A DNA stretch of 64,000 nucleotides. Origin: Nipponacmea schrenckii (lineage: Eukaryota > Mollusca > Gastropoda > Lottiidae). How positions within the stretch are numbered: position 1 is the first letter of the stretch; the number at the start of each line of letters is the position of its first letter. Positions 21,189-33,260 of this stretch are shown here, piece by piece. A model generated the notes under the pieces. It had not been told where the DNA came from and made no database searches. It saw only the letters and a program-made list of their open reading frames with translations. Location of the stretch: contig CM060200.1 in the NCBI GenBank assembly GCA_030562195.1, forward strand, positions 15,500,001 to 15,564,000. Direction: 5' to 3'. The translations under genes and the position numbers were made by a program.

Positions 21189-22756
21189 TTTTTATATGCC
21201 CAAATTATAACGTGGTCGTATATTGTCGTCACACCTGTCCATTGGTTCGTCCGTCGGTGCATAATTGCCTTTTGTATTGCCTAATTGTTATTTTTATACG
21301 CCCACATTATAATGTGGTCGTATATTGTCGTCACCCCTGTTCGTCCGTCCGTCCGTCCACAATTGCTTGTGAACGCGATAGACACTACAGTTTTTGTCGG
21401 ATTTGAATAAAATTTGCTTTGATCATTTATATTGATGAGATCTCAGACAAGTTCGATATTGGCGATTTTTCTATGAACGGTTTTTGAGAAATTGCACTTG
21501 ACTTAGTCAAAACGCGCCAAAATTGGCTTGTGAACGCGATAGAGACAACAGTTTTCAATGGATTGGAATGAAACATGCTGAGATTATTTATAATGAAATT
21601 GGTGATTTTTCGATAAACAGTTTTTGAGTTATTGCCCTTGACTTAGTCAAAACGCGTGAAAATTGGCTTGTTAACGCTATAGAGACTACATTTTTCATTG
21701 GATTTGAATGAAACTTGCTGTGATCATTTATATTGATGAGACCTTGGACAAATTCAAAATAGGCTATTTTTCGATTAATGGTTTTTGAGTTATTGCACGT
21801 GACTTACTTAAAACCCGTCAAAATTGGCTTGTGAACGCGATAGAGAACACAATTTCCATTGGATTTGAATGAATTTTGTGTCATTTATATTGATGATATC
21901 TAGTTTGATAGTGATTATTTTTTGGTGAACGTTTTTTGAGTTATTGCCCTTGACTTAGTCAAAACGCTTCAAAACAACAGTTTTCATCTGATTTGAATGA
22001 AATTTGGTGTGATCATTGGAGTTGAGGAGATCTTGGTCGAGTACGAAATTGACGATTTTTTGATAAACTGTTTTTGAGTTATTTGTTTTGACTTAGTCAA
22101 AACGCTGCAAAATTGGCTTGTGATTGCGATAGACAATACAGTTTTCATGAAATTAGCTAGTAAATACAATAGAGACTAGGTTTCATCTGATTTGAATCAA
22201 ATTTGGTGTGAACATTTTTATTGACCTAAATAATGTTAGAGTTTCTGTCTGTGTTAAAACAGAAAATATATTTTAAAGTGGGCGTATCATGCTAGGCAAC
22301 CACTTGTTATTTTAGTTCTTGCCCTTAACTTAGTCAAAACGCGTTGAAATAGACATGTGAATGCGATACAGTTTTCGTCGGATTTGAATGAAATTTGCTG
22401 TGATCATTTATATAAATGAGATCTCGGACAAATTCAAAATTGGCTATTTTTTGATGAACGGTTTTTGATAGAGGGGCGGAAACTACTATCTCGTAGTTCC
22501 GGGAAAGCACGGGCCTAGGAATCAGACCTAATTTTTATTTCCTCGCACCGATCGGGATTCGAACCCACGGCACCTAGTCGCCTAGCAGACGACAGTCCAA
22601 CTCGCTAACCACTGAGCCATTCACCACCCTAAATAACCTAGTAAATGTAATAGAGACTAGGTTTCATCTGATTTGAAAGAAATTTTCTTTGAACATTCTT
22701 ATTGATGAGAACTTAGATTAGACCTAAATAATGTTAGAGTTTCTGCCTGTGTTAAA
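21189..22756 (+). mobile_element. Satellite-cored Helitron-like element, copy D
   Basis: It starts about 18 bp after the splice donor with TTTTATATGCCCAAATTATAAC, then GTGGTCGTATATTGTCGTCAC, a CCGTCCGTCCGTCC run (21343-21357) and at least six ~160-bp monomers. The monomers carry GTGAACGCGATAGAGAC and GAGTTATTGCCCTTGACTTAG cores. A 3'-type motif AAAGTGGGCGTATCATGC lies at 22276-22293, but monomers continue beyond it. This suggests two elements or a rearranged end. The SINE at 22468 is inserted into the array. Confidence 0.55.
22468..22628 (-). mobile_element. tRNA-derived SINE
   Basis: On the minus strand the head has a pol III A box (TGGCTCAGTGGTTAGC, near 22618-22603) and a B box (GGTTCGAATCC, near 22567-22557) at tRNA-like spacing. 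A body follows with TAGGTCTGATTCCTAGGCCC and CGGAACTACGAGATAGTAG. The cloverleaf is imperfect and a ~70-nt tail follows, so this is a SINE rather than a tRNA gene. It is inserted in the satellite array of copy D. Its exact ends and target duplication are not clear. Confidence 0.75.
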
Positions 22757-23190
22757 GGGGCACAGTCTTGATTTGTTTCGGACAATCATCCGACAGCCTC
22801 AAACACATGAAATCTTTTGTTTAGCTAATCAGAAATAGTCTACAGAGCTTTCCTTTGAAATTTGAGCCTTCAAATCCATGGGTATACATAATTATCCGTG
22901 TTTGAAAATCATAATGTCTTAAGATATTATGAATGTCCCGCCATATTGGAAAGTCAAAGAGTTATAAATAGACTACTGCGCAGGCCCACACTGATAAAAC
23001 AAAAAGAAAGTACATGTAATAACAATTGTAGATTTTGTCAACAGGACACACAATTTTCAGACTGTCTGGAGACCAGCCGCGTACAGCACGGAAAAAAAAT
23101 AAAAAGTGAAATTTGTTAGTTATATTTCAAGGTATTTTGCGATTTTCATAGAGCTTGAGTATTTCTGAGGACTGTTTAAATGTAACAAAG
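22754..23190 (+). mobile_element. MITE, 3'-truncated copy of the element at 60123-60608
   Basis: It begins TTAAAGGGGCACAGTCTTG and runs collinear with the intact copy through CGACAGCCTCAAACACATGA, AAATAGTCTACAGAGC, GTCCCGCCATATTGG and GACCAGCCGCGTACAGCACG to ACAAAGGCCC (about 23193). There the right terminus is lost and an inverted dispersed unit begins. Non-coding. Confidence 0.75.
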
Positions 23191-23194
23191 GCCC

Positions 23195-24340
23195 AAATTA
23201 TTATAGAAGTTTCACAATATAGAAATTCTGACTTTTGTCGCTGATTTTTTTAAATTTAAATTTAACACTTTTTTAAATTTCTACAATTTTGAATTGTTCA
23301 AAATAAAAATTTGCAGGTAGATAGACATTTTGTTTGTCAACATATTTCCGTTTTCAAAATTTCGACATCACTTCCGGTTTTGACGTCATTCGACTCTAAA
23401 CTTGAAAAACCAACTTCCGGAATTATTAAGATATTTGAAATTTTTTTTTTGCAATTAGTTACTATTAACTCATAATGATTCAATAATTAACAAAAAAAGG
23501 TCAGCCGCCATCGTTAAACTACTTACTGTTGTAAAATGAAAAATGGGGCCTTAGGGGTTAATCGGACAATTGTAATTTTGATGTAATCTTCAATTGATTG
23601 CTAACAATTCTCAGGAAGCCGAATTTTGAATTTCGATTTTGCTTTTCCTTTATTTCCGGTTATATTTTTTCACCAAGTGCCTAATTTTCGAAGGTTAATA
23701 TCTCGTGACCTTGACCTTGTGACCTGCACAAAAGTTCTTGCCCTTGTCAAGACCTTTCTATTGATGTCTTCATTTTTGATGTGCAATGTTTAACAGCCAT
23801 TTGAAAATCGCAATTTCAAACTTTGAAGAGCTCTGTCACGTGACCTAATTTACATAGGTCGAAATTTCTTTCATGTTCTTATTACACATAATCTTTTCTT
23901 TCCAATGATGTATAACACTTGATATTTTAATAAAAATTGCGCTTTTTAGAATTTGAAAACTTTGTTCTATGTTTAATAGTAACTGTGCGTGATTTTTGGC
24001 GGGAAAAAGCACGTGTTTTTTTAATTACATATTTTTATGATAGTCGACAAATTCTTTTAAAGATATGATAGAACATGACAAACAGAGAAAAAAAAGTGAT
24101 TAAAACGAATCCGGAAGTAACACTTAAACAGTCATCTTGGTTACAGCAACTTTTCTTTAAATAAATATATGCCACCAAGTCATCATCCGATTCGCATTAT
24201 TTTGATGTCTATGGAGTCTTTAGTCGATTGCTAACAAAATTCTAAGATTGAGTTTTTGAATTTCGATCAGGATTCGTTTTATGTTTCCGGTTAAATAATT
24301 TCAGAAATGTCAAAATCTTCTATAGCCCATACCTCATGAA
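23195..24340 (-). repeat. Dispersed unit, inverted arm of a large palindrome
   Basis: A reverse-orientation copy with CTTCCGGTTTTGACGTCATT (23371-23390), GTGACCTTGACCTTGTGACC (23704-23723), CTCTGTCACGTGACC (23831-23845) and TCCGGAAGTAAC (24110-24121). Its content mirrors 25040-26400 (see findings). No gene. Confidence 0.75.
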
Positions 24341-25039
24341 TACCGGTACCTTGTTTTGTTTTCGATAGGTAGTACCTATTATTTTTGATAAAGTAAAATC
24401 TAGTTAAATTAACCGTCGTAAGTGCAAATCTTGTAATGTCTGATTTATATTTACGAATCAATGTGTCTCAATTCGTATTGCAAATAAGCCCTGCTAGTTT
24501 ATTTTCATACTTTAAAAGTCGACAAGGGAGATAACTTAATATTAAAACTTATGAAGTAATTAGGAAAATTATTTAATTAAGCTAATTTATCAAACTCTGA
24601 AATATTTTATTAATTGTATAATGTTGTCAATGTTAACAAAATGCCCTTGTTTGATATTCTTAATTGATTCGTTTGTCTTTTTGTAATTTATGTGTAATTT
24701 ATTAAGTGACCAGTAGTTTATTTTTATCAAAATTAAAGTAGTCTAACGATTGTACAGGTTGATATAACTTGATAGATACAAACTATGTATCTGTTCTACT
24801 ATAGAGCAGACATTGTTATCAAGAATAACCTATCTGACGTCCAATGAACACTAACAGCGGTTAAAAAGGGACACGCACTGCATCAATACCGTTCACGGTT
24901 CTAGTCTTTATTTGAAATGACAGTTTTATTTAGATAAAAGATACACCAAGTAACTTATACGATCTTTGTGATCTGTAATTTCATATAGTGAATCATAATG
25001 TGTTAATCTGAATACGGCGATGTTTTACTGAACTGTACG
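24341..25039. other. Spacer of the large inverted repeat
   Basis: About 700 bp separating the two inverted unit copies. No gene, repeat family or clear hairpin is visible. It is AT-rich and lacks the landmark motifs of the unit, so it may be intron sequence that predates the repeats. Confidence 0.45.
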
Positions 25040-26404
25040 ATAGGTCTCGACAGGGCAATAACTTTTATGCAGGTCACAAGGTCACCAAAGGTCAAGGTCA
25101 TGAGATATGGACCTTCCAAAATTAGGCACGTACTGAAAATATAGAACCGGAAATAAAAGGAAAACCAAATCGAAATTCAAAAATTGGCTGCCTGAGATTT
25201 GTTAGCAATCGATTGAGGATTACTAAGACATCAAAATTACAGTTGTCCGATTAACCCCTAAGGCCCCATTTTTCGTTTTACAAAAGTTAGTCAGTTCATG
25301 ATAGCGGTTTAAGTGTTACTTCCGGATCAAATTTTTTTCACTTTTTTGTCTTTCTTTATCATGTTCTATCAAATCTATTAACGACTTTTACGTTTTTCTT
25401 AAAAATATGTAATTTAAAAAAACACGTATTCTTTTATAAATCAAGCACAATTACTGTGGAACTAAGAACAAAATTTTCAAATTCTAAAAAGTGCCATTTT
25501 GATCAAAATATCAAGTGTTTTACATCATTGGAAAGAATAGATTACGTGTAATAAGGATATGAAAGAAATTTTGACGTATGTAAATTAGGTCACGTGACAG
25601 AGCTCTTCAAAGTTAAAAATTGCTATTTTCAAATGGCTGTTAAACCGGAAGTTGACATTGCACGACAAAATTGAAGACATCAATAGAAAGGGCAATAACT
25701 TTTGTGCAGGTCACAAGGTCACCAAAGGTCAAGATCACGATATATCAACCTTCGAAAATTAGGCACTTAGTGAAAAAATATAACCGGAAATAAAGGAAAA
25801 GCTAAATGGAAATTCAAAATTCGGCTTCCTGAGGCTTGTTAGCAATCAATTGAAGATTACATAGACATCAAAATTACAATTGTCCGATTAACCCCTAAGG
25901 CCCCATTTTTCGTTTTAGAAAAGTAAATAGTTTAATCATGGCGGCTGACCTGTTACTTCCAGGTCAATTTTAGTTAATTATTGAATCATTATGGGTTAAT
26001 AGTTACTAATTTCAAAAAAAAAAAATTCAAATATCTTAAGAATTCCGGAAATTGAAATTTCAAGTTTAGAGTCGAATGACGTCACAACCGGAAGTGATGT
26101 CGTTATTTTGAATTCATATTTTTGTTGACAAGCACATTGTCTATCAACATGTTAATTTTCATTTCGATCAGATCAAAATTATGGAAGTTACAAAAAACGT
26201 AAAATTTGAAAATAAAAAAGTCAGCGACAGAAGTCAAAATTTTAAATTTTTTAAATTGCTATCCTTTAAAGTATTGTTAAAAGAAGTTAATAAGAAAAGT
26301 TCGAGCGAAATTCGATTTGAAATAGAGCTGATATTTGAGAAAAACTAAAAATACTTTGGGATGTTATACGTCATTTCCGGTTTGGCAAAATTGCGTCATA
26401 TTAC
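25040..26404 (+). repeat. Dispersed unit, direct arm of the large palindrome
   Basis: Copy with two AGGTCA arrays (25070-25101 and 25710-25738), AGGTCACGTGACAGAGCTC (25588-25606), a CATGGCGGCTGACC block (25939-25952) and GAATGACGTCACAACCGGAAG (26074-26094). It ends in a half hairpin (AGAACGCACTGC, 26411-26422) directly before CTAG. Confidence 0.75.
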
Positions 26405-28605
26405 ATTCGAAGAACGCACTGCAACTAGAGCCGTACGCCTAACGGCACTGAAGCAGTGCGTTGCATCCAGGGATTCGTTCGTTAAGCAAAAGACAAAGGG
26501 TTTATTAAAAAATGAATGTGCATTATAAATCGATTTGGATTTCATAAGAAACTCTCCCATACACCCCCCCCCCCTTTTCCCCTCTCCATCCTTAGCCCTC
26601 ATCAACAATTAAGATAGATGATAAGTTAAAATCATAATAAAAAATGGATAGAGGGTCGTTTAATCTAAAAAGATATCCGGATCGCCAAAACTCATATTTC
26701 GTAAATCGCCCAAACGCAGAGAATAATATCCAATAGATTGTTTTATATATTAAATTCGCAATTTTTAAATGGCGATGAAACCAAAAGTACACATCGTGCA
26801 ACAAAGCATTGGTTAGACATTGTCGATAGCTATATACTTTGTACAAATGAAAAGGTCACTAATGGTTTAAGTTGTCGTAAGTCGCCAGGGTATAACATTG
26901 AGACACCACATAATAGCGCGGCTTAAGATTTTAAAATTTATATTGAATAGAGTTCCGTCCCTTAGACCACTATTCCACTCAACTGTATATTTTGTTGCAT
27001 AAGAGATACAATTTAAAACTCTAAAGGTTGTAATTTCGTTCCATTTTTACATCACCCACAACAGGATGTAAACCACAATTTCATTTATTTAACATAATAA
27101 CTTTGAATCATTTTAACTGGATGTAGAAGGATTAAACTAAATAATAAATTCGGATCGCTGAAACTCATATCTTGTAGATCGCCCAAATGCAACACAAATT
27201 AAACAGATTGTTTTATAGGAAAAATGGCAATTTTCAAATGGCGATAAAAGCGGAAGTATACATCTTACAATAAAGCTTTATATATCATTGAATAGAACTT
27301 CTCGAGAGCTATCACATTTGTATAGGTCAAAAAATCCCCAAAGGTCAACGTCACAATATACGACCCTTCAAAGTTTTTAAAAAATTTTAATCCTAAAAAA
27401 ATCAAAATCAAAATCAAAATTCAAAAATCGGTTTCCATATATATTTCGGCAATCGGTTATAGATTCTATATACATCAAAATAACACAAATTGAATTATCC
27501 CCCGAGACCCTATTTCGATTTAAAGAAAAATACGCACAGTTAGTATAGAAGAAATTACAAAATTTTGAAACGCGCAATTTTGCTTAAAATACTAAGTGTG
27601 ATATATTAATAGAAAGATGAGATTAAACGTAAAAGGATTATGTAAGAAATTCTGTCCAATGTAAATTAGGTCACGTGATAGAGCTCTTTAAAGTTAAAAT
27701 TCGTAATTTTCAATTGGCTGCAAAACCGGAAGTAAACAACGGACAAAAAAAGTGAAGATACCATTTGGCAGATATAATTAAGGGCAATAACTTTTGTTCA
27801 GGTCAAAAGGTCACTAAAGATCAAGGTCACGAAATATGACCGGTTAAAGTTTTGACAATTACTGAAAAAATTCAACCGGAAATAAAAGAAAAGCAAAATC
27901 GAAATTCAAAAATTCCTTTCCATACTTTTTTGCGCAATCAATTGATGTTTCTAGAAATCCAAAATTATGCAAATTAGACTTATCCCTGAGAACTTATTTC
28001 AGTTCAGTTTTACAAAATTTAGTCCTATCAAGATGGCGGAAGATCCGTTACTTCCGGTTCGAATTTTCTTAATTTAGCATCATTCAATAGACAATTTTAG
28101 CTAATTGCAAAAGAAGAAATTTTTCAAATATCTTCATTATTCCGGAAGTGCGAAGTTCAACTTTAAAAGCAAATATCATCAAAACCGGAAGTGATATCGA
28201 AATTTTGAAAATTAATTATACTTTGCAATCCAAATGTCTATATATCTGTAAGTTTTCAGATCGATCGAAATAAAACTGTAGAAGTTAGAAAATGCAAAAA
28301 ATTTCAAATTCAAAATGTCAGCGACAAAGTTAGGAAATGTATAATTCTTAAAATGCTATCTTTTAGAACTAAATTCAATGTGGTTACCTAAAAACAAACG
28401 ATCAAAATCGGATCAAAAATTAAGCCACAAATTGAAAAACAAAGAAAAACTGTAGACGGCGCTACGTCATTTCCTGTAGGTCAAAAAGGAGTCAAAATAC
28501 ATTCATCAGATTTCGTCTCGCTGCATTTTCGGAAGAAATGTTAACAGATTATGCGTGGCACGTGTAGTTTTGGCTGGGCGCTGTGACCAGAATACGAAAA
28601 AAAAA
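26405..28605 (+). repeat. Best-preserved full copy of the ~2.2-kb dispersed unit
   Basis: It runs from CTAG (26425-26428) to the next A-run/CTAG junction (28595-28609). Order of parts: GCCGT/ACGGC palindrome (26430-26446); GCAGTGCGTTGCATC; AAGCAAAAGACAAAGGG; C-rich tract; ATAGAGGGTCGTTTAATC; GTAGATCGCCCAAATGC (27175-27191); first half-unit with AAAGGTCAACGTCAC; AAAGAAAAATACGCACAG; TAGGTCACGTGATAGAGCTC (27667-27686); second half-unit with AAAGATCAAGGTCAC (27815-27829); AAGATGGCGGAAG (28030-28042) plus ACTTCCGG; AAAACCGGAAGTGATATCG; and TTTTGGCTGGGCGCTG. The two half-units are clearly related, so the unit is an internal duplication. No ORF is conserved between copies, which argues for a non-autonomous element. 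Confidence 0.8.
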
Positions 28606-29541
28606 CTAGAGCCGTACGCCTAACGGCACTAAAGCAGTGTGTTGCATCATGGGATTTGTTCGTTAAGCAAAAGACAGAATGGGTTTATTAAAAAATAATG
28701 TGCATTAGAAAAAAAATTTGGATTTCATAAAGAAACGCTCCCATACGCCAATACGCCACCCCTTTACCCCCTTTTTGCCCCTTTACCCCTCTTTTCCCTT
28801 CCCCCCTCTTTGCCCCTTTCCCCTCTTTGCCCCTTCTCATCCTTAGCCCTCATCATCAATTAAGAAAGATTATAAGTTAAAATCATAATAAAAAATGGAT
28901 AGAGTGGCGTTTAATCTAAAAAGATATCCGGATCGCCGAAACTCATATTTTGTAAATGGCCCAAACGCAGAAAATAATATCCAATAGATTGTTTTATATA
29001 TTAAATTCACAATTTTCAGATGGCGATGAAACTAAAAGTACACATTGTACAAAAATATATATATATAGCATTGGATAGACATTGTCGATAGCTATATACT
29101 TTGTATAAATCAAAGGTCACTAATCGTTTAAGTTGTCGTAAGTCGCAAGGGTATAACATTGAGAGACCAAATAAATAGCGCGGCTTTACACTTTAAAATT
29201 TATATTGAATAGAGTTCCGTCCCTTAGACCTGTATTCCACTCAACTGTATATTATTGTTGCATAAGAGATACAATTTTAAATTCTAAAGGTTGTAATTTC
29301 GTTCCAAATATTCCATATTTACATCACCCACAACAGGAAATAAACCACAATTCCATTTATTTAACATATATAATAACTTTGAATCATTTTAACTGGATGT
29401 AGAACGATTAAACTAAAAATTCAATTTGGATCGCTGAAACTCATATCGTGTAGATCGCCCAAATGCAATACACATTAAACAGATTGTTTTATAGCAAAAC
29501 TTCGCAATTTTCAAATGGCGATGAAAGCGGAAGTATACATC
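28606..29541 (+). repeat. Next unit copy, cut by a LINE
   Basis: It starts directly after the A-run with CTAGA and the GCCGT (28611-28615)/ACGGC (28623-28627) palindrome, and has no hairpin cassette at this junction. It proceeds through the C-rich tract (28745-28840) to AAAGCGGAAGTATACATCGG, where the LINE at 29542 interrupts it. Confidence 0.75.
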
Positions 29542-29788
29542 GGTAGGTAGGTAAATGGCGAGTTAACGTTCGCTTCCAGCAATTGCTGATATCGCAAACT
29601 AGGAAGTTGTTGATATTCGTAGTACTTGGTGGTTGGATTGGTTCAGATTAGATGGTTCTGTGCTGTTGGTTTGGTTTGGTTGTTGATAAATTTTCAGATT
29701 TTGTTCTCTTTTGTCTCTGCGATGAAACTTATGTGGAGATTAATAATATAGTAATATATAGTAATATAAGAGTAAAAAGAAACTTAGA

Positions 29789-30907
29789 CTATCTGTTTAA
29801 AACAGAAGTGTTGATAAATTGGTAGATGAGTTCCATGATTTTATACCAGTGGTCCGTGGGTGGAGCCAAAATATTCTGTATGGTGATAGGTATGCCGTTG
29901 GTTTCCAGGTAGTCCGTCAGTGCCTTACGAGATGGTTTCAATTCGGTGCATTGAATGAGAAGAAGCGTCCTGGTGGCAACGTGTCCGCATCGGCATTTAA
30001 TGGCATTGAACTGATGGTCTCGCATGACATGGTTGGTGCGTAGTCTCGTTACCAGTTTGCAGATGGCTACAGATGGGTGGTTAATTTTGGTTTGGTTTGG
30101 TATCTTCGGATCAATCTGGTATCTATCGGTGTTGAGGTTCCTTAGCATGTCGTCCCATTTCTGGTTGATCTTAGAGGACACGAGACTGCAAAATTCTTCA
30201 TACGAGAATTTTACAGGCTCGATATTCTCCAGACCCAAAATGTCCTTGGCAACACGGTCAGCTTGTTCGTTTCCCGGGACGAAGACGTGCGACGGGATCC
30301 ATGATAGTTCGATCTGGTGGTTGTTGTTGGTTTGGTAATTGTGAATCATACTTCGGATGTTCGTTAAAACTTCTGACCTACAATAAGAAAAATTGTTAGA
30401 AATAGACTGAAGGCTACTTAGTGAGTCAGACAGGATTACGGCAGGTTCCGTATAGTTAAGGGATAGCCATGCTATGGCGTCCCTGATAGCTAGTAGTTCT
30501 GCAGTGAACACTGAGCAGTGTGGGGGTATCCGTTTGGCAAGTCTGATGCCTTTCTCCGGAATACACAAACCGTAACCAGTAGCTGTGCTACTCTTGGAGC
30601 CATCAGTGTAGATCTTCAAATGGTCGGCGAGCTTGGAGTTGATGAGGTCAAGAGCTTGCGCTCTTGCTGCCACTGGGTTCACGTGCTTGTTGGTGGACTG
30701 GGTCAGCTCGGTTTTGACTATCGGGTTGGTAACCTTCCAAAAAGGAGTATCTGATAGGTGTCGTTGGCTGATGCTAACTTGATCGAGTTGGTGCTCTCTC
30801 AAGAAATCAGTAGTTGCTTGACCATAGGAGATACTCCGATTTATCTGGTTCTTTCCGACACGAGTGAATCTTCTGATGCCGGAATACGTTGGACAGCTTT
30901 CGGACAA
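29789..30907 (-). pseudogene. LINE ORF fragment: RNase H domain and C-terminus
   Basis: 372 open residues. The RNase H core shows the catalytic acidic set: YTDGS (Asp, ~residue 100), TAELLAI (Glu, ~141), LSDSLSS (Asp, ~160) and WIPSHVFVPGNEQAD (His and final Asp, ~203-217). The C-terminal part has the RTNHVMRDHQFN and CRCGHVATRTLLLIQC Cys-rich segment usual after RNase H in this LINE group. This domain itself is intact, but it is separated by a frameshift from the polymerase upstream. It would remove RNA from the RNA:DNA hybrid during retrotransposition. Confidence 0.85.
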
Positions 30908-30922
30908 ATACTGAAGTTTCCC

Positions 30923-31958
30923 CTAGAATTTGAGAGAGAGTTCCTCCCTACGAAGAGAAAGGGGTTTCTCTCCCACCTCCTGAAGTAGTGCCTCATTCTT
31001 TGTACCGATTGCTGCCCTGGTGGCAATACGTATAGCTTTCATCTGTAGAACGTCCAGTTCCTTCAGTGTAGTATTACAGGCTGTACCATAGACGATGTAA
31101 CCATCTATAACTAAGCGAATCAGTGACCTGTACATCATCATTAAGGCTTCTCTGTCTGCTCCCCAAGTGGTACCTGAAACATAACGCATAACATTTAAGA
31201 TTTTTGTTGTACGATTACAAATATAGTCGATGTGGCTATTCCAACTAAGCTTATGGTCAAAGTGCATGCCTAGGAATTTTACTTTTTTCTCTTGCCTAAT
31301 TTTCACACCATTCAATCTTAGGTCAATACCGTTGTTATCCGTGCGCCTGCTGCAGAGCGTCCCGACGGTTTTAGCTTCCGGTCGTTTGCCCATTTGGCAA
31401 CTTGGTTCAGAGCAGTTTGCATGCGACTTTTCACAGTGTTGAGGTTATTGTGACCTGTCCACAAGGAACTATCATCTGCATATAAGGCCGTGCTAACCGA
31501 TCGGTCCTTACTATGCACAGAGTCCCGAGAGAGATCGTTGATCATGATGCTGAATAAGGTAGGGCTGATAACAGATCCTTGAGGGGTTCCATTCTCCAGT
31601 GAGTGCTTCTCACTGATGGAATTGGCGACGTTGACTTGTATCTGGCGATCCTTTAGAAAGTCCTGGATCCACCGGAACATACGCCCCTTGATGCCAAGAT
31701 TGATAAATTTAAAAAGTAGACCATCGACTCATACTAAATCGAAGGCTTTGGATAAATCCAGAAATACTGCACTGAAGTAGTTCTTCTTTCCGAGGTGGGC
31801 AGCAATGTAATGTCGAAGTCGAACGATTTGATCTATTGTTGACCGTTTCTCTCTGTAGCCGCTTTGGTTAGGATCGATGAGACCATTTAGTTCACAGTGG
31901 TATCGAAGTCTATTGTTGACCATCGTCTCAAATGTTTTGAGGCCTGTATGAACTGCAT
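30923..31958 (-). pseudogene. LINE ORF fragment: reverse transcriptase, broken
   Basis: Read from 31958 down: LKTFETMVNNRLR, then FLDLSKAFDLV (motif A with catalytic Asp, 31729-31760) ending in a stop; then in a new frame ENGTPQGSVISP (motif B) and ALYADDSSLW (motif C, catalytic Asp pair near 31470); then in a third frame KVKFLGMHFDHKLSW and the thumb-like region. Two frameshifts make it inactive. The finger region upstream of motif A is missing, so the copy is 5'-truncated. Confidence 0.85.
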
Positions 31959-32214
31959 TTTAGTTTAATCGTTCTACATCCAGTTAAAATGATTCAAAGT
32001 TATTATATATGTTAAATAAATGGAATTGTGATTTATTTCCTGTTGTGGGTGATGTAAATATGGGATATTTGGAACGAAATTACAATTTTTAGAATTTAAA
32101 AATGTATCTCTTATGCAACAATAATATACAGTTGAGTGGAATAGTGGTCTAAGGGACGCAACTCTATTCAATATAATTTTAAAGTGTTAAGCCGCGCTAT
32201 TATAATAATAATAA
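31959..32214 (-). repeat. Inverted fragment of the dispersed unit
   Basis: About 245 bp nearly identical, in reverse, to 29165-29412 on the other side of the LINE. It contains TAATCGTTCTACATCCAGTT, CCTGTTGTGGGTGATG and ACAGTTGAGTGGAATAGTGG, and ends in a small TAATAATAATAATAA microsatellite followed by CTAGAACCGTGGACGGT, another unit start. Confidence 0.8.
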
Positions 32215-33241
32215 TAACTAGAACCGTGGACGGTACCAACGCAGTGCGTCTCACATTTGACACAGGGATGAATCGTTACCTGAAATAAAATCCCCAGACA
32301 ACGCGTGGGCAAATGGCACTAAAAAAAAAAATAGGACATTTCAAGATGGCATTTGATTCGATATTTTATTTAAGAAATGAACGATGAACATACTGCAGTT
32401 ACGGTGATATGAATACATTGGGCACGGTACCAAATCCAAGGAAGATAAATAAATGTTAATCTCACACGGATTTGCCACGCCCATCCACAAAATATTGTTA
32501 TATCCATTATGATCTGCACAATGGTGAATATTCAAATTTTCAAGCAATTACGATCTTTTTGTCTTTTTAAAAATGTCGGTGGTAAATAGACATCGCCAAA
32601 TTACGCACAGTTACTATAGAAAGCAATCTAAAATTTTCAAATTTGAAAGGCCGCAATTTTGATCAAAATATAAAGTGTGATATATATGTTTAGAAGGGTG
32701 AGATGACACACATTAAGAATATACAAGAAATATTGTCGTATGTTAATTAGGTCACGTGACAGAGTTTTCAAAGTTAAAATTCGCGATTTTCTAATGGCTG
32801 TAGAATGAAGGGTTGATGTTGCACGTCCACAATGGTGACATATTTGGATAGATCTCATAAAGAGCAACAACTTGTGTGCAGGTCACAAGGTCACAAAATG
32901 CATAGGTCACAAGATATGAGCCTTGACAGTTTGGGAAGTTTTTTTCAAAAATTCAACCGGAAATAACTAAAAATTGAAATCGAAATTCAAAAATCGACTC
33001 TCACACAATTGTGAGGAATTGTTCAATAAACACATGAAAATATTTCAAATAGGAAAAAGCCTTATGCCATATAGTACTTTTATAGAGAAATTAGGCATAT
33101 CAAGATGGCGACTGATCCGATGATTCTGGGACAAATTTATTAATGAATAATACTTCTTAAATTACTAAGATCATATGTCCGAAAAAAAATTTCAAATATC
33201 TGTTAAATTCCAGAAGTTAAAATTTCAACTTAAGAAGCAAA

Positions 33242-33260
33242 TGACGTCAAAACCGGAAGT
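33242..33260 (+). promoter_or_regulatory. CRE-like site adjoining ETS-like site (copy 1 of 3)
   Basis: TGACGTCA (33242-33249), the palindromic CREB/ATF consensus, is followed after AA by ACCGGAAGT (33252-33260), the ETS consensus. The same pairing with the same 2-bp spacing recurs at 33842-33860 and 34649-34667, and in reverse near 23371-23389. It is a match to known consensus sites. Activity is not shown. Confidence 0.4.

Larger units (their letters stand above)
29542..31958 (-). mobile_element. 5'-truncated non-LTR retrotransposon with RNase H (I/Nimb-like)
   Basis: The minus strand carries a reverse transcriptase followed by RNase H, the layout of the I/Nimb group. The 3' end (29542-29554) is a short CCTACCTACC tail. 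The 5' end stops abruptly inside the polymerase at 31958. Frame changes and stops near 31725, 31390 and 30920 break the reading frame. The flanking sequences are inverted copies of the same dispersed repeat rather than a continuous one, so the insertion site was already rearranged or has changed since. Confidence 0.85.

Noticed and set aside
22530..22622. Functional tRNA gene on the minus strand
   Set aside because: A and B boxes are present, but the acceptor and anticodon stems do not pair properly and a non-tRNA body follows. A tRNA-derived SINE explains it better.
22898..23119. Short protein-coding gene on the + strand
   Set aside because: It lies inside the truncated MITE. The intact MITE copy at 60123 does not keep the frame.
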